Assembly: GCF_021155765.1 (NCBI RefSeq)
Contig: NC_060112.1
Coordinates: 20,460,001 to 20,524,000 of the forward strand
Direction of reading: 5' to 3'
Length of the DNA: 64,000 bases
Source of the DNA: Diprion similis
Taxonomy: Eukaryota > Arthropoda > Insecta > Hymenoptera > Diprionidae
This document shows, piece by piece, positions 23,922 to 37,778 of this stretch; position 1 is the first letter of the stretch; the number at the start of each line of letters is the position of its first letter. Made by a program: the position numbers and the translations under genes. The notes below the pieces were generated by a model. That model did not search any database. It was not told the origin of the DNA and saw only the letters and a list, made by a program, of their open reading frames with translations.

Positions 23922-26900
23922 GTTCGTTCGCCTTTTCCGCCCAATTTTGGCACTTCTTACACATCGCAAAGAATAAGAATTAAAAAAAAAAAGATTGCAA
24001 AGACTACATTCGTAAATAAATCATCGCTCGTTCCTTTCCCCGGCATTTTTCATCCGCTCAAACACTGAAGACTATCTATACATTAAATGTTCCTTGATAG
24101 AACAGTGAAATCCGTTTCAGAATACACCACTCGTTGGATTTTGCGTGTAGACTCGGGTCAACTAAGTGGTTTGCTTGCAATTAGTTACGCCTACTGTGCT
24201 ACCCACGGGTTCGCTTGGCTGTACACGCAGTTGCCTGTGCGTGGGGGCTCGTTAGTACGTCATCTCCGATTTAAACTGTTTTAACAGTATCAATTTGCCG
24301 TAAGAATAATCGTTGATAATTGTCGGACCCAGACGTTACTTTCGGTTAAGAATTAAGAAATTCCATCACGTTACGAGTATAGTATCATATTATGTTTTGC
24401 GTAGTTAAAAGTGAGAAACGGTTTGAAAATATAACATGCAGCACGGGGTGAACGAAAAGTGAGATGTGAAGTGACGGATTTTGGAAGGGCTGAAACGAGG
24501 AATGGAGTAGGACGGGGCTAGGAGGAAACATGCCGAGGGAAAAAGTTTATTTAAATTCTACTAACGATCTCGTTAAAGTAATAAACGATGTCGCTTGGGC
24601 AGAAAATGTAACTTTCAACGCTGACGTATCAACTCGTATATCTACTTACATACATATTTTGTACTACTTTACTCGCGTACTAGTTGTATTTATATAGGTA
24701 TGTACCTAAAATACTTCGCTCAAGACTAGTCTCAGACTTTCCTGCAGCCGTCTTTCGTACTCTGGGGTCCTTTCACGGCTTTTCTCATTCTCTGCACCCT
24801 TGGCGTCTGCAACCATCTCCGTCGAGCAATCAGGGCCGTTACTTTTTTTTTTTTTTGCGAGTTTTATCACACTTGACATTATGATATATATATATATACT
24901 TGCAGGCTTGTGCCAGGTAAAAATAAAGTTACGCGCAAGAGCCGAGCTTCGTCGTATAACGCGCACCATAGGTACCTATAATCTTGACTCGAGTATAGGT
25001 CTACCCATAAACACGGACATACATGCGGGTGTTCACGGAAAGGACGTAAACTACTTCCAGAAAGCAATGGAAACTAAGATAGAAACTCACGCAATCCCTA
25101 CGTTTATGGAAACTACTAAATATTGAATTAACATTTGAACTTGCATTTTGATTTTGTTACGGGCGCAGCTCGAGCTCCGTGTGGTAACGTGAAGCATTTA
25201 CAGGAATAGAGAGGAAATGCTTAGAATTAGAAAAAGTAGCGCCAAAACTTCGTATTATCTGCATAGGCGGCCTCAATTTTGATTTACTCGTAAATGGTAT
25301 AATGTTATCGTTGATAGGTATAGCCCATCTCGCCTCTTCTAATTCGAAATCGATATCTAATTATCTTTCACGTACCCTCCTATAACGCTCTCAGCTCCTT
25401 GTTGGCTTTGTTCTGCAATTCCCATTCCCATTTTCTATCGCCTGGGTATAGGTATACCTAACTACGAGTATACCTTCGATGAAATGTACAGGCGACGTCA
25501 TACATACGCACTCATCGTTACGGAAGAAGCATGCAATGCGACTGTGTAATAAACTGACGATATATTTGTACAGTAATTCGTACTATAATACTAGCTCGAA
25601 AGGTGTGGTTGATTATGAGCTAATTGTAAGTGATATACTGTGAGTTTTGCGATATGCGGAACGGTCCGTGCGCCTGACGTACTAATTGTAAGACACGCAT
25701 GTTCAGGTTTGACGAACAGTAACTACGGTTGCCTACCTCAGCGCCTCAGGCGCATGGACCGTTCTGCATACCGAGAAACCACGGTATGTAATATTATATC
25801 GGGCTCGGCTCACCGTTTTCTAAGAGTGAAAAAGCCATGGAAATCTACAAGATAAAAGTACGAAAATTGGGAAAAGGGATGGAACTAACAAAATGGAACA
25901 GCTGGCTCAATATAGCATGTGACATGTGACTTGTTCACCGCAGAGCCTTTGATTCGTTCTGCCGGCCGGGAAATCATCCTCTCGAATGGCCTACATCTCA
26001 AAAATAGGGCAAAGAGGTGGGTTATTTTCTCTCAGGCCATATGAATTGGCTCATCGGTGTACCTCCGAAGGAAAAGAGGGATCTAGAACCATTGAAGTGT
26101 GAAGGGCTAATTTCGGTCGTTCAACTGACAAAAGAACCTGGCTTTGATAACGAAGCGTAAACCTATGAAATAATCATCCCTATTCAACTTTGAAGCACGC
26201 TACCTGTTCATATTCATCGATTTGGTTATTATCCCTAACTACTGACTGAACATTCCCACATACGCCATTCCTAATAGTATATTTAATTACCTCTCCGCCC
26301 CCTGCCGCCATCGATTGTTACCTAAATATAAAACCTTTCAGCAGAAAAGCAAGTCTGCAATAATTTACCCATGCGTGACAATAATTATGTACAAGTGTAT
26401 ACGGTCTAGGCGAATCGGAAAGAGTGAAAAAATGTCGCAGGCTGGTAAGTAGCACGTGTCTCAACGCCGTTAAATAGTGAATTTGCCATTTTATGCAGGG
26501 CTTGAAATTTAAACCGGCGGCATCAACTGCAGTTCAAGTGGGTTACGCTTTAGGGCGCGGGGAGCACGCGTGGTTGCACCCTGAGGTTGGGGGTCGTGAG
26601 GCACCGTGCGTATTGTACGCGCAGGCTACGGAGAGAAATTTACACGGCCACTTTCCTCCGCGAGCCTTACCTACTCTCGGAATTCTCGCGGTCGCGTTGA
26701 AACGCAGGCGCATTCGGACAGTATCGTATTGCAGGATTGCCCATGCCCATGCCCCCCTTTCATCCCTCTCTCTCTCCTCTCTCCTCTTCGCTTGCGTGCG
26801 ACGTCTGTACTACAAGTTCGTCCGCGCCCTCGACGTCCTCCTCTCCCGCTTCGCAAACCCCCTCAGCTTCCTCCTGCCTCGCCGCACCCACTGGGCAGCG

Positions 26901-29900
26901 TCATCTACCATCCCCCGGTTTTTCACTTCGTCCCTTCCCCTCTGACGCCTTGCTCTACCCCGTCGCAGCCCGCCGACAAGAGTTGTAGAACGACGTAGAG
27001 TGTGCAGCGGCGCTGAAAGAGGGTGTGAGGTAACGTCAACGGTCGATATCCTATCCTCCGTAAAAAGAGGCGCACGCGTAGGCGGTACCATATACCCATA
27101 CCTATAGTATATACCTATAATCATACATAAGTATATATATAGGTATAGGTATGTACTACATCGAGAGCGTAGACGCGGCTTCCCGCCATATTATTTGCAA
27201 TGGGGTAGCGCGATGTGCGATAAGGCCGGTTGGGGGTACTGCTTCTTTTCCCGTCAGGTAATTTCACTACTGAGGAAAAACATAGGTATATGTCTGTATG
27301 GGTACATAGGTATGGTATAACCAACTGCCATTTACGACTCCTTTGGTATATCCTGATGTAAGGGTTCGATTGTGTGTTACACACCCCCGTGCTGTGCTGC
27401 CATGTCCTCCACAGCGCGAATCCATGAATCGCCGACTTGAGGTTTCCCGACTGAATTGCAGCAGCTAAGCCATGAGCACTACCAATTCACATAGATGTAT
27501 ACGTATATGCAATATTACGGAACGTAGGATAAATGGCGATGCTCAAGCGCATGGACCATCCATCATGTCAGCGTTATGGCGTGTTTCAAGATTATTCGCC
27601 AAACTATGATGGGTTCATTCATTCGTGCAGAGAGAGTATCCTGTATGATTATCGCTGATTCGTGCATTCAACGCGTACGTTAATTGACTATTCTGTTATA
27701 TCCTGTTGCGCATTTCGCCAAGAAGTATCTTACATATTATATGCCTAAATGCCTTGCGAGAAATGCGTATATTCTCGTTCTCGTCGTTCATCGAAGTATA
27801 CGGTTCTTTGAAAAATCATGACAAACACAATTTTGAATCACGTTCAATATACCGTTCGAATAATTTCATTGTATTAGAAAAATCTATAATTTTTCAAGAA
27901 TTTCTTTGGAGAATTGCAAATTCAATATAAAAATTGAACATTGAATTATGTACAACTTTATTTCTTGTTGTGACAAATGTATTTTTTCGCAGGATAAATT
28001 TTTATGAACTTCATTAATTAATCCGAAATATTTTTACCATGCGTTTTGACTGCTACAGACATCAATAAATTATCGAATGAATCAGTTCAATTGGGGTAAT
28101 ATATTCTATCGGAATACTCCTGGACCAAATTGCAATCCACATAGATTGCCACATCGTGATGAAACAATTATATGAATATCAGTTTCGATTTACTTGAAAC
28201 TTGAGAAATCAACCTGATCTGCAAACGACCATTGCCAAACGTATAATAATAATTGATAATGTTGAGCTACCTGCTGATGAATCTATCACCTGCAGCATTA
28301 TGTGTATATAAGAGCACAAAGCACTACCATTGTGGTCAGTATAAATAATATAAAATGATAACTGTTTTCAGGAGGGGCGGGGGGAGGTAACAGATATAAG
28401 TGCAAGTCCTGGGCGGCAGGTCCCCGTCAACCAATTGCGTCCAAAGGAACCACCACCTATGGTGATTCAAGGAGATTTCAGAAAGGTACAAGAATAAACA
28501 TTTTTATTACATGACATGTTTCTCAAACCTGTATAGTGCAACTTTTCAAAAAATTATTCTAATAATAAGTTTAAACAAAATTTTCAAGTCTCTGCAAGGA
28601 ATGGGAAAATTTATAGTAAAAATTTGCAAACATAGTAGTTTGCGAATTTTGCCAATTGCAAATGAATAGCATTTTACTCCCTGACATAGAAAGAGTTTCC
28701 ATTGCAGGTCAGTGGAATAAGTACGGAGATATTCAAGCAAATCGAAACTGTGGAGAACGATCTCGATGCATCAACTGCAGCTGCACTAGAGGCTGTAGAT
28801 CGGCGTGGAGAAATGGTCGTTCGTGTTATAGAGCCACGCCAATTGGGTAGGCAGGCTTCGGAGGCTGCCAAAAAGTTTATGGGGATGCAGGTCCGTCCGA
28901 GAGAATATTCAGCTATCTGTAATCGTGAAAAGAATTAGTTTTGTTGTTATCATATGACTTCGATACTTGGAGGTATTTGTTATAGCAAACAACACCCAGA
29001 CTATTAATTCAACGAAATTATTAACCATTATTGTAGTATATACGAATGAATATCCTATCATCTCCTAGTGTCAGTGTTATTGTACCTATTGATCTCATTT
29101 TACACTTTATATTTATTACCTCTGTTCCTCACGATCTTTTATTCGATACCTAGGATTCAAAACATCCGGTACATTTAGTAGAAATTATTAAAAGGCCGGG
29201 ACAAACTTTGGGTCTTTATATACGGGAAGGCAATGGGATAGACAGAAACGATGGTGTTTTCATATCAAGAATTGCTCTGGAGTCTGCTGTTTACAACAGT
29301 GGATGTTTAAAAGTGAGTTGAAAATTTTGGTGCAGCAGGCAATTAGTGCAGCCTTTCTGGATATACTATTTAGTAAATATAACTACACTTCATGCACGTA
29401 TTGTTATTGCAATTTATTTACAAGATAGAATAACTGTAGTAAGATTTATGATCAATTTATTAACACTGCAGCTAATTTTTTCAGGTAGGTGATGAAATTT
29501 TGGCAGTTAACTTGGTCAGTGTTTCACACATGGGTATCGATGATGTAGTAATTATAATGTCAATACCTCGGAGATTAATCTTAGCGACGAGGCACGGACC
29601 TCATCAACCAGTGTCACACAGTCGTCAAAATGAGCACAAAGCGCCTCCTGTTGTTGTCATAAAACGAGAGCTCAATGAAGATGAGAGTGATCATACCACG
29701 AGCAATCATATTAGGTAAAATCACTATTCCTTCACTGTAACACGTGCTTGTTTAAATGAAAGAAAGATTCCGGCTAGGCTCTTCTTCATGATTACCTAAA
29801 TTCTTATAGTTCATTGTCGACTTTTGCAGGGATAGCAGTCGCCGAAGAGGTGATGGAAGAGAAATGTTGCCATCTCGATCCAGGCTAGGCCTAACAGGTC

Positions 29901-32900
29901 TTGGTTCCAGTCAGGATTTGGGATCTAGTAACGGTGATCTCTACTATAACTCTAGGCCTGAGAATCATTGGTCATATCAACCTCCTCCGCCACCCGTTAT
30001 CACACATCAACCAAAGCCATCAACTACGCAGCACTTTCAACCGTACGAACGTGGTTATCCAAAAACTCTGGAAAGTCTCGCAGAAAAAGTAAGTTTCAGT
30101 CTACTCTTAATATCATAACAATTTGTCGAGGCACCCCCAGAGTGAACCAGAAAACACTTTGATATCAACAGATACTATTGATATATTAATGCATTTTTTG
30201 TCTTTTTGTTTGCATTTGAATTATTAATATTATTCACCTCATATTCATTAGGCCCATCATGCGAAACATGATGAAAACACTTCGTTGATATCATAAATGT
30301 TATCTGCTTTAACCTGTGAATTCAAAATCTTTAGATGTTATAGATAATCTCAGATCAGCACCCTTTTATACCTGTCTGCACTATTCAACACTTGTTTGCC
30401 CTATATTCTGTGACATTGTGTATATCGCAGATTAAAAACATCAACAAATATCCTGACGTATACAACAATTCATTATCTATAGTCAGCTTGCATATTGTTG
30501 ATATCTGCGTCACTCGGATTGATGGAACAAATGCCTTACCAATCGAAATTCTAAAAATGTTGAAGTCAATAAATATTGTTGGGATTGCAAAAATGTTTGT
30601 TAGTAATGTTGGAGTTGTTATATATATATCGTTGACATATTATAGAAAGTTTATATATCTTTGGAAAATGTAAATGGCTCAATTTAAACTACTAAACTAA
30701 TTATTTCACAAAAATTGGAAAATTCGTCTTTAATAAATAAATTTGGTTTTCTGTCTAAAACGAAAAAAAATACGAGTGACAGGCAAGGAGAAAATATGTA
30801 AACAATTATTTACTGCAACGTGACAATGTTTTTACAAATATATACCATATCTTTGATTTTTGCTAAATCTGAATGACGTAGAAAAGGCAGTTTGCAGTAT
30901 GACTCAAATCACGAAATTCATTTACTAATCGGTTCTGAATGAATGCTACATTGAAATTAACCAGGATTTTACAAAGGTAAAGACAACACAACATTTCTTG
31001 ATAAACTAGATTTGATATATTGCTGTGGCATACACTAATTCTTTCGTTATCTAATCATAATGCTGTTTTTTCTACATACATATATATATACCTATAACAT
31101 ATATATGTATATATATATATCTTTTAATTTAATTCCCTTCATGTATAACTAGCACTTGATTGTCAAAAATCATTGGGCAATGTAAAGTGGCGAAGCTATT
31201 TAAAGATGATAATTGCAGTTACGTTCTATGTACTTGCAGAATAAGCTAAATATACACAATGCCATTATATTACTACACTTCAACTTCACTATTTTATTTT
31301 ATTTTGTTTCCTCACAAATAACATCACTTTACTTCCCCTTCCTTTTCTGCAAATAATGAAGTAAATCACGCATTATTTAAATGTATATGTTCACTATCAA
31401 TCATTATATAGGTATATTGTTTAACACTTTTGTAGAAAAATGTTCAGTTATTCAATTATAAGGGTATGAAAGAATTATATGCCGTGTTTTATGTTGATTA
31501 GTGAACCAATTTTCATTGAATTTGCACGTATCTAATTTAAATTTGTTATTTTACTTATTGCATATGAGTAAAAGTGTATACCAATATATTAGAGTGTGAG
31601 AGAAAATTTTTACATAAAAATATATTGTAACATAAAAAATATATGTATTTCTTATTAATGTTAATATAGTATAATTCAAACAGAATTCAGTTTTTTGTTA
31701 GAAACATTTTCTTTCTTGAAGAAATTAGTATTTGTTGAATGTTAAGCATTGAAACAATGTCATGACTCTCACACATCTATAGTCTTACTTACAAAAGCAT
31801 CAGATTTGAATGGTGGAAAATGTACAATACAATCTGTTGGTAGGTACATTCATTCTACACTGGGCCTGTGATGCCATCGAATAGTGGACGCCGTATGTCA
31901 ACGGGTGGCGGAATGCAATCAGTTGCCGGCAGGTTGTCAGGGCAAAATCAAACTGGTCACTACGGATTTACACAGCATAGTAGTAGTGGCAGAATCATGC
32001 CTCGCAGCGGATCCGATCAACATTTGCCTCGTGTTGATTACACAAGCATAACAACTCCTGCTCGTCATACCTTACTGAGATCTAGTTTGAAATCTGGTAA
32101 ATCACAATAAGCGAATTAATATGAAACACACACTTGTGTACAGATTAAGTAAAATATCTAGATTAACTTAATATGCTTTTAAATTCTTATGTGATTTTTA
32201 TTAAGACAGTAGAGTGGAAGTAGCAAACTCGACTATAATACATCCTAAACACCTCTAAAACAAAAATTCTCAATCACAATTATTGAATCTAATTAAACAG
32301 GATCTTCGACACTTCGTTACAACTCACGCTACAGTACCCAGAATGACACTGGATCTTCTTCGCAAAGGCAGGGACAATTCGGCACCTTGACCAGAAGACA
32401 TAGACCTTCTCTGGATTATGCTTCTGATACAGAAGCGACGTGCTCTAGTTCTCCTAGGTCGGCATATTATCACTACAGGCACAATTTGAATAACCCTTCA
32501 CAGAGCAGTGCTGTTTCTCACTTAGCTACACTCTCCAGATCTCAGATCGGGCAAAGTTCCTCAGGTATATACATATATTAGTTTTCAAATTTTTGCCTTA
32601 TTTCTATCACGTTGATTGCAGCTGTAATCAATATTGATGTTTAAAAAATTTTACGATATTCGCAGTCTGAAATTTGTATAACATATTATTGTCAGGACTA
32701 CGGTCTAATTCTTTACCAAGAAGTGGCAGAACATTACCGCAACAGCCAGGCGTTCGAACTGGACTTAGTACTGTAACATCTGGTCTCATAGATCAAGAAG
32801 ATAGCGATGGTGCTTTGTCTGCTCCTGAATTGCCTTCTATTAAACGTGATCGAGGTACTTGAAGGACTAGTAAAAATAAAATATAATTTTGGAATTCAAT

Positions 32901-35900
32901 TAACCGAAAGTCTCTCAATCCGTTACAGGCAGAATACCATCATCGCCGAGTGTATTTACGTCAGATGAGTACAGAGCATGGTTGAGCCGTACTCCAAGCA
33001 CTAGTGCACTTTATGAGCAGATCAGAGCTACCACCAATAGACCTCCACGTTACACTTACAGTGCTGAAAATATCCACGCTGCTGCTAATCAGGTTCTTCT
33101 ACCTTTCCACATCTTAAAACTTATTTGATTTTGATGCAATGCCAAGTTCAATTGATTTTCACTTAACTGAATTTTAATTAAGGACATGTTTATCTCCAAT
33201 AGTAATCATTTCTTTGTATATGTCACATGTAGGCTGAATATGGTGGCTATGGCTCTTATCGGCCAATGTCTAGCACATTGGATCGGTTATCTACAAGGTC
33301 TGCGTCTGCTCAACAAGTAAATCTGGCGAATTTGCGAGCTTCGACAGCTATCAGTTCATCCTGTCATCGAACATCGTCAAATCCACGGCCAGCATCTGTA
33401 GCTTCCAATACTCGATCATCTTTGTCTAATACAAAGGCTGCTTTAACTAACTCAGCAAGTCAAAGAGCCAGTTCTGTTAGGAGAATTAGGAATTTGTTAG
33501 ATCTAGAGTCTACGAGAAATATACCAAATCCTACTCCAACTAGAACTCAAGATCAAAGACTGCTAGATATAAACCCTGCAGGTGAGTTATGGTCATCGTA
33601 TTCCATTTTTTGGAAGTAGACAAAATAACATCATAGACACATGCGTATGTGTTACTTATAAATTTCATCCTGTTTCTTTTTTCTGGTTTGGACAGAGTTC
33701 CTCAAATATAAAATAGAAAAGCCACCAACAGTAGGAACCCCTAGTTCCACCAGCTCTTTATTGAGTTCCCTTGGCGAGGGAAGTGCTGGAGGGGATCTAG
33801 CAAGTGGTGTCAGTGGTCTACTCTGGGTCCACTTGTTAGCAGGCCGTGGTCTTCGGTCTACCACTTCATCCTCGGCCGCTACTACCCCATCAACACCATC
33901 TGGACAACCCAGCCTTGGTAAGTTCGATTGAAACTGATTTCATACATGTCACATAAGCATATACTTGAAGAATTATAGTTTAAACTATGATTATTATTGT
34001 GGCTCATATTTAATATTTAAGTTTCCTCAACAGGTAGTTGTGGCTTGAGAGATCTTTACTGTGTATTGGAGTGTGATCGTGTGCATAAAGCCCGCACTGT
34101 TGTGCGTACGGGGGATCTGATGTTTGACTGGGATGAAACATTCGAGTTGGATTTAGTTGGCAATCGCCAATTGGACTTACTGGTGTATTCGTGGGATCCT
34201 CAGCATAGACACAAATTATGTTACAAGGGATCGGTACATTTAGCAACTCTGTTGAAAGAATCTCCACTTCATCAATTGGCACTGAAGGTCGAGCCACGTG
34301 GTACTCTTTATTTACGCCTTCGATACACTGATGCTCACCAAACTTTTAAACGGCGTGGACTTCCAGTCCTATCTCTTGCAACAAGAGTAGCCCCACTGTT
34401 CGGAGTTGATTTAGATACTGTGGTAAATATCAGTAGCATATTTTATCATATTATCTATAGTCTTACAGATTATGCATTGACAATTTTCTTCATGAAGAGA
34501 AACTAATTTTATTAAACGTTTTTTCACAGGTGAGCCGGGAAAGCAAAACCGGAGGTGTTCCGGGTGGAGTCTCAACAGCTTTGGCAATGTCAGGTACCCA
34601 GAATGTTCCTATTATCGTATGGCGCTGTGTTGAAGAAGTCGAAAGGCGGGGACTTGATATAATTGGTAAATTGTTACACTAACGGATTTGAATTTTTTTT
34701 TCCTATTTTGTTCCCAAACTTGGAATTGAATAGTTGCAATTCGAAATTAAAATTAAAAGTTAATCTCTGATGTGATGCAATGATATATCTTTTTGATTTT
34801 CTATCACTAATGTAATGTTTGGATGTAACCAGGCCTATATCGGTTGTGTGGATCGGCAACAAAGAAAAGAATTCTGCGTGAGGCATTTGAGCGCAATGCA
34901 AGATCCGTTGACCTTTCACCAGATAATGTCCCTGACATCAATGTTATAACAGGTATAAATCTACGAAAGGTCACATGATAATGGAATAGGTAGCAATGAA
35001 ATATATGATTACTAGAAGTCATCCACATTTTCTTTGTGCAGGAGTTTTGAAAGACTATCTGAGGGAATTACCAGAACCATTGTTTACAAAGTGCCTCTAT
35101 CAAATGATGGTTGATGCACTCGCTGTCTGCCTACCCGACGATCCACAGGGCAATGCTAAACTTATGTTCAGCATACTAGATTGTTTACCAAAAGTCAATA
35201 GGGTGAGTTCGATCCTCATGTCAGTCCAGTAAAATGATATACCTATTATTAATAAATCTCTGCATGGTCTAGACGATAAATTAGAAAGATAACATTACAA
35301 TAAAGTATACTGATTTAAATTTATCATAATTATTCTAATCATATTTTAATGTCACAGTGTACACTGATATATTTATTGGATCACTTGGCAATGGTTGTAT
35401 CGCAATGCAACAAGATGTCTCCAGCAAGTTTGGCAGTTTGTTTCGGTCCAGTATTGATGCTTCATTCGGAAGATAACACACCCCCCTTGGACTTCCAACA
35501 ACCAATTGCAGTTCTTAAGTATCTCCTTGAAATATGGCCTGTGAAGTCAGGTAATGTTATCATTTGTACCATTGATATGAAATGATGAAAGGCGTGTCAT
35601 ATTGTTGTAATCTTTCACGTAATGTACCACTACTAAATTCAAGTCTTCATACTTTCGCGTGAAAATTTGATCGATGACAACGACCTAATCTTGAAATTGA
35701 AATTATGGGATAATACATAAGGGCCAAGTAATCAGCAGCTCGTTTCACAGACAGTTCGGAAGATTTCTTCAGCCGCTTCAACGCTAACTCGAGCTATGCC
35801 GCAAGTCGGTCACAGCAATCAATCGGGTCAGTCGGCACAGGGCACATTGGGTCGCACCGGGCTGCCCTGGCAGCAGCAACCCTCACTTCATCATCCGCCC

Positions 35901-37778
35901 CCCAGTACAACACCCGTAACGCTTTCAACCTCCACTCGACCTCCACCACCAATCAAGCCGCGACAGGTTAGCTAAAAAATCTGTAAACATAAAATGCATA
36001 TATTGAAAAATATTGTAATAGTGAGTGTTGTAAGATGCTATTAGGTAAGTAGTTATACTTTATCTCAATAGTGGGCCTAGGTCTCGAAAATTTAATTTTT
36101 TTCATAGCAAGTGAAAATATTTGGAAAGTAGAGTATTGGTAATAGCATAAAAAGCTGTGACATATTGTTTACGCTAATAACTTAAGCTTAAGACACTTTC
36201 AGACTGTTATTGTTGTGTACTGTCAGTTATGCCCGATGATTAAGTTTATATTGTTTCAGTTGTTGATATTGAAAAATGTAACCTCTGTAATATTTTTGTG
36301 AAACCTTGCTATGCAAATGAAGGATTATCTTACATTATCAAATAGACAACGTATAGTAGTATTGTTGAGGGATACTAATTCAAACGAATCAATGGACAGA
36401 AAGAAAAGGCAGGCCATGTACGGTGCTTCAGTTCTAGGATATTATTATGCATGTTGAAATCTATTGTACTACCTATCATTTGAAAGTGATGCTTTCGATG
36501 TCAACTGAGCTGTTTTTTCTCCTTGATAACGTTAAGTTCTTAGTAAAATCAAAGTCTCTGAGAGGAAAGATTCGCTGAGATTACAAGAAGAACCCAGTAT
36601 AATTATATATTGAGTTGTTTGGAAATGATGATCTTGTTGGCAGTAAAATCAAAATGAGACTGTAGATGTGCTTCTTCAAAATTTCAAATGCTATTTCAGT
36701 TATTTTAAACTTGCAGCTTATGGTCAGCTATACTGTACATATACTATAACACCTCACGCATGTTGTCTCTTATACTTACATAATTTGATCATCAATTGTT
36801 TGTTGAAAGCTATACTGTTGCTTACGATCATAATAAAATATGGTTTCAATCGATAGTTTATACTTTACATCATTCTACATAGTAATGTTTGTTTTATATT
36901 TTATTTTGGTTGGGCACGTATTCAGAGCAAGCGCAAATTGCCGGCTATTCCAAACCGCTGACAGCACAGAGACGCCGCTTCTTGCACAGGTATTATTATT
37001 TTTTCTCCCATCTTATTCTTGACTTCACTATAATCTATCGCAATATGTGTATTAGATGATTCTTAGTCTAATTATTAAATGTGTTTGGAAGAGTACGCAG
37101 GTATCTATATCATATTCAATAATCGTCCATCGATATCGGAAAATACTTAACTCTTGGCATGGGTATTATTTCATGATCACATTGCAAATCATACTTTCAA
37201 TCATTTTGCATCCATAAAATAATGGCTGTGTTATTAACATCGATCGCACGATTTATTTGATTTCATTAATTTCTTATGTAATTGCATTCGGATAAAATAC
37301 TTGAAAATTACATTGGATGAGAGCTCTTCTCTGCTACATATATGCAATACGAATATTCATAGGGTGAACAGTTATTTAAACTAAACACGAGTGAATAATG
37401 GAGAATGCGCAATAACATGCTGTTTAAACATAAGATAAAAGCTATTGAATGCTTGAGAGCAGTGCGTTATATATATACACATACGCACACATACATATAT
37501 GTGTATATGTATATTTAAACGAGGTGTGGTGTGTGCCTATGCAGGTGATAGTCTCATCCCCCGGTTCGCCTAGCAGCGAAGAATCAGCTTCACCGGAACC
37601 AGTTAACAAAGGACTTGGTGGGTTGGGCTTCGCTAGTAGTGAAACGACTGAACAAATAACGCCCACTAGTAGTGTGGATACAGATCAGGAAGGAAATTCT
37701 GCACACCCAGAGGAAGGAGAGCGTGGTGTAGAAGGTGATGCGGAAGCGAGTGACGACGATGTATCAAAAATGCGTTGA
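23694..37778 (+). CDS. syd-1: Synapse-defective 1 RhoGAP (PDZ-C2-RhoGAP)
   Basis: Predicted 1342-residue orthologue of Syd-1 / Drosophila RhoGAP100F, a presynaptic scaffold that organises active-zone assembly with neurexin and liprin-alpha. Coding exons: 23694-23921, 28372-28485, 28708-28890, 29154-29312, 29485-29714, 29830-30088, 31844-32096, 32301-32564, 32696-32854, 32929-33092, 33233-33581, 33696-33917, 34034-34422, 34530-34665, 34833-34952, 35042-35202, 35358-35550, 35755-35966 and 37545-37778; all phases agree. Domains: MLCCGRRK at about 69-76; conserved [12 protein letters not shown] block; PDZ about 178-262 ([15 protein letters not shown]); Ser-rich linker; C2 about 824-985; RhoGAP about 1010-1195 with GLYRLCG, putative Arg finger near R1040. 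The tail is Pro/Ser-rich then acidic (ends DDDVSKMR). Start choice and the last two exons are ambiguous; see findings. Confidence 0.9.
23922..28371 (+). other. Syd-1 intron 1 with GC-rich island
   Basis: This 4.45 kb intron carries no supported coding exon. A GC-rich, CpG-dense island at about 26500-27060 gives overlapping Pro/Ser/Arg-rich frames on both strands that look compositional. At 26432, ATG TCG CAG GCT G is followed by a consensus donor (GTAAGT at 26445), which may mark an alternative first exon. (TA)n occurs near 24887-24898 and a T14 run near 24842. Confidence 0.4.
30089..31843 (+). other. Syd-1 intron 6, AT-rich
   Basis: A 1.75 kb intron, very AT-rich, with a TA dinucleotide tract near 31075-31122. 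I see no coding exon or conserved element. The acceptor used (TAG|GTACATTC at 31844) gives a phase-consistent join to [15 protein letters not shown]. Confidence 0.6.
36926..36989 (+). other. Candidate 64 bp alternative cassette exon of Syd-1
   Basis: A block bounded by a TATTCAG acceptor and a CACAG|GTATTA donor sits between the last two model exons. Entered from the polyproline frame it adds [11 protein letters not shown] and then stops at TGA 36959-36961. Entered from the alternative frame of the preceding exon it adds a 22-residue basic tail and stops just after the next junction. Either way it would replace the acidic C-terminus. SKRKLPAIP fits a proline-rich signalling tail, so this may be a real alternative ending; expression is unverified. 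Confidence 0.4.

Noticed and set aside
23611-24068. Additional long frames on both strands across Syd-1 exon 1
   Set aside because: The exon is GC-rich and poor in stop codons in all frames. Only the 23694 frame joins the conserved Syd-1 exon 2; the overlapping ATG 23678 frame is kept as a finding, not as a gene.
26493-27124. Overlapping 80-150 codon frames on both strands
   Set aside because: They are Pro/Ser/Arg-rich by base composition in a CpG island and none joins a neighbouring exon in the Syd-1 frame.
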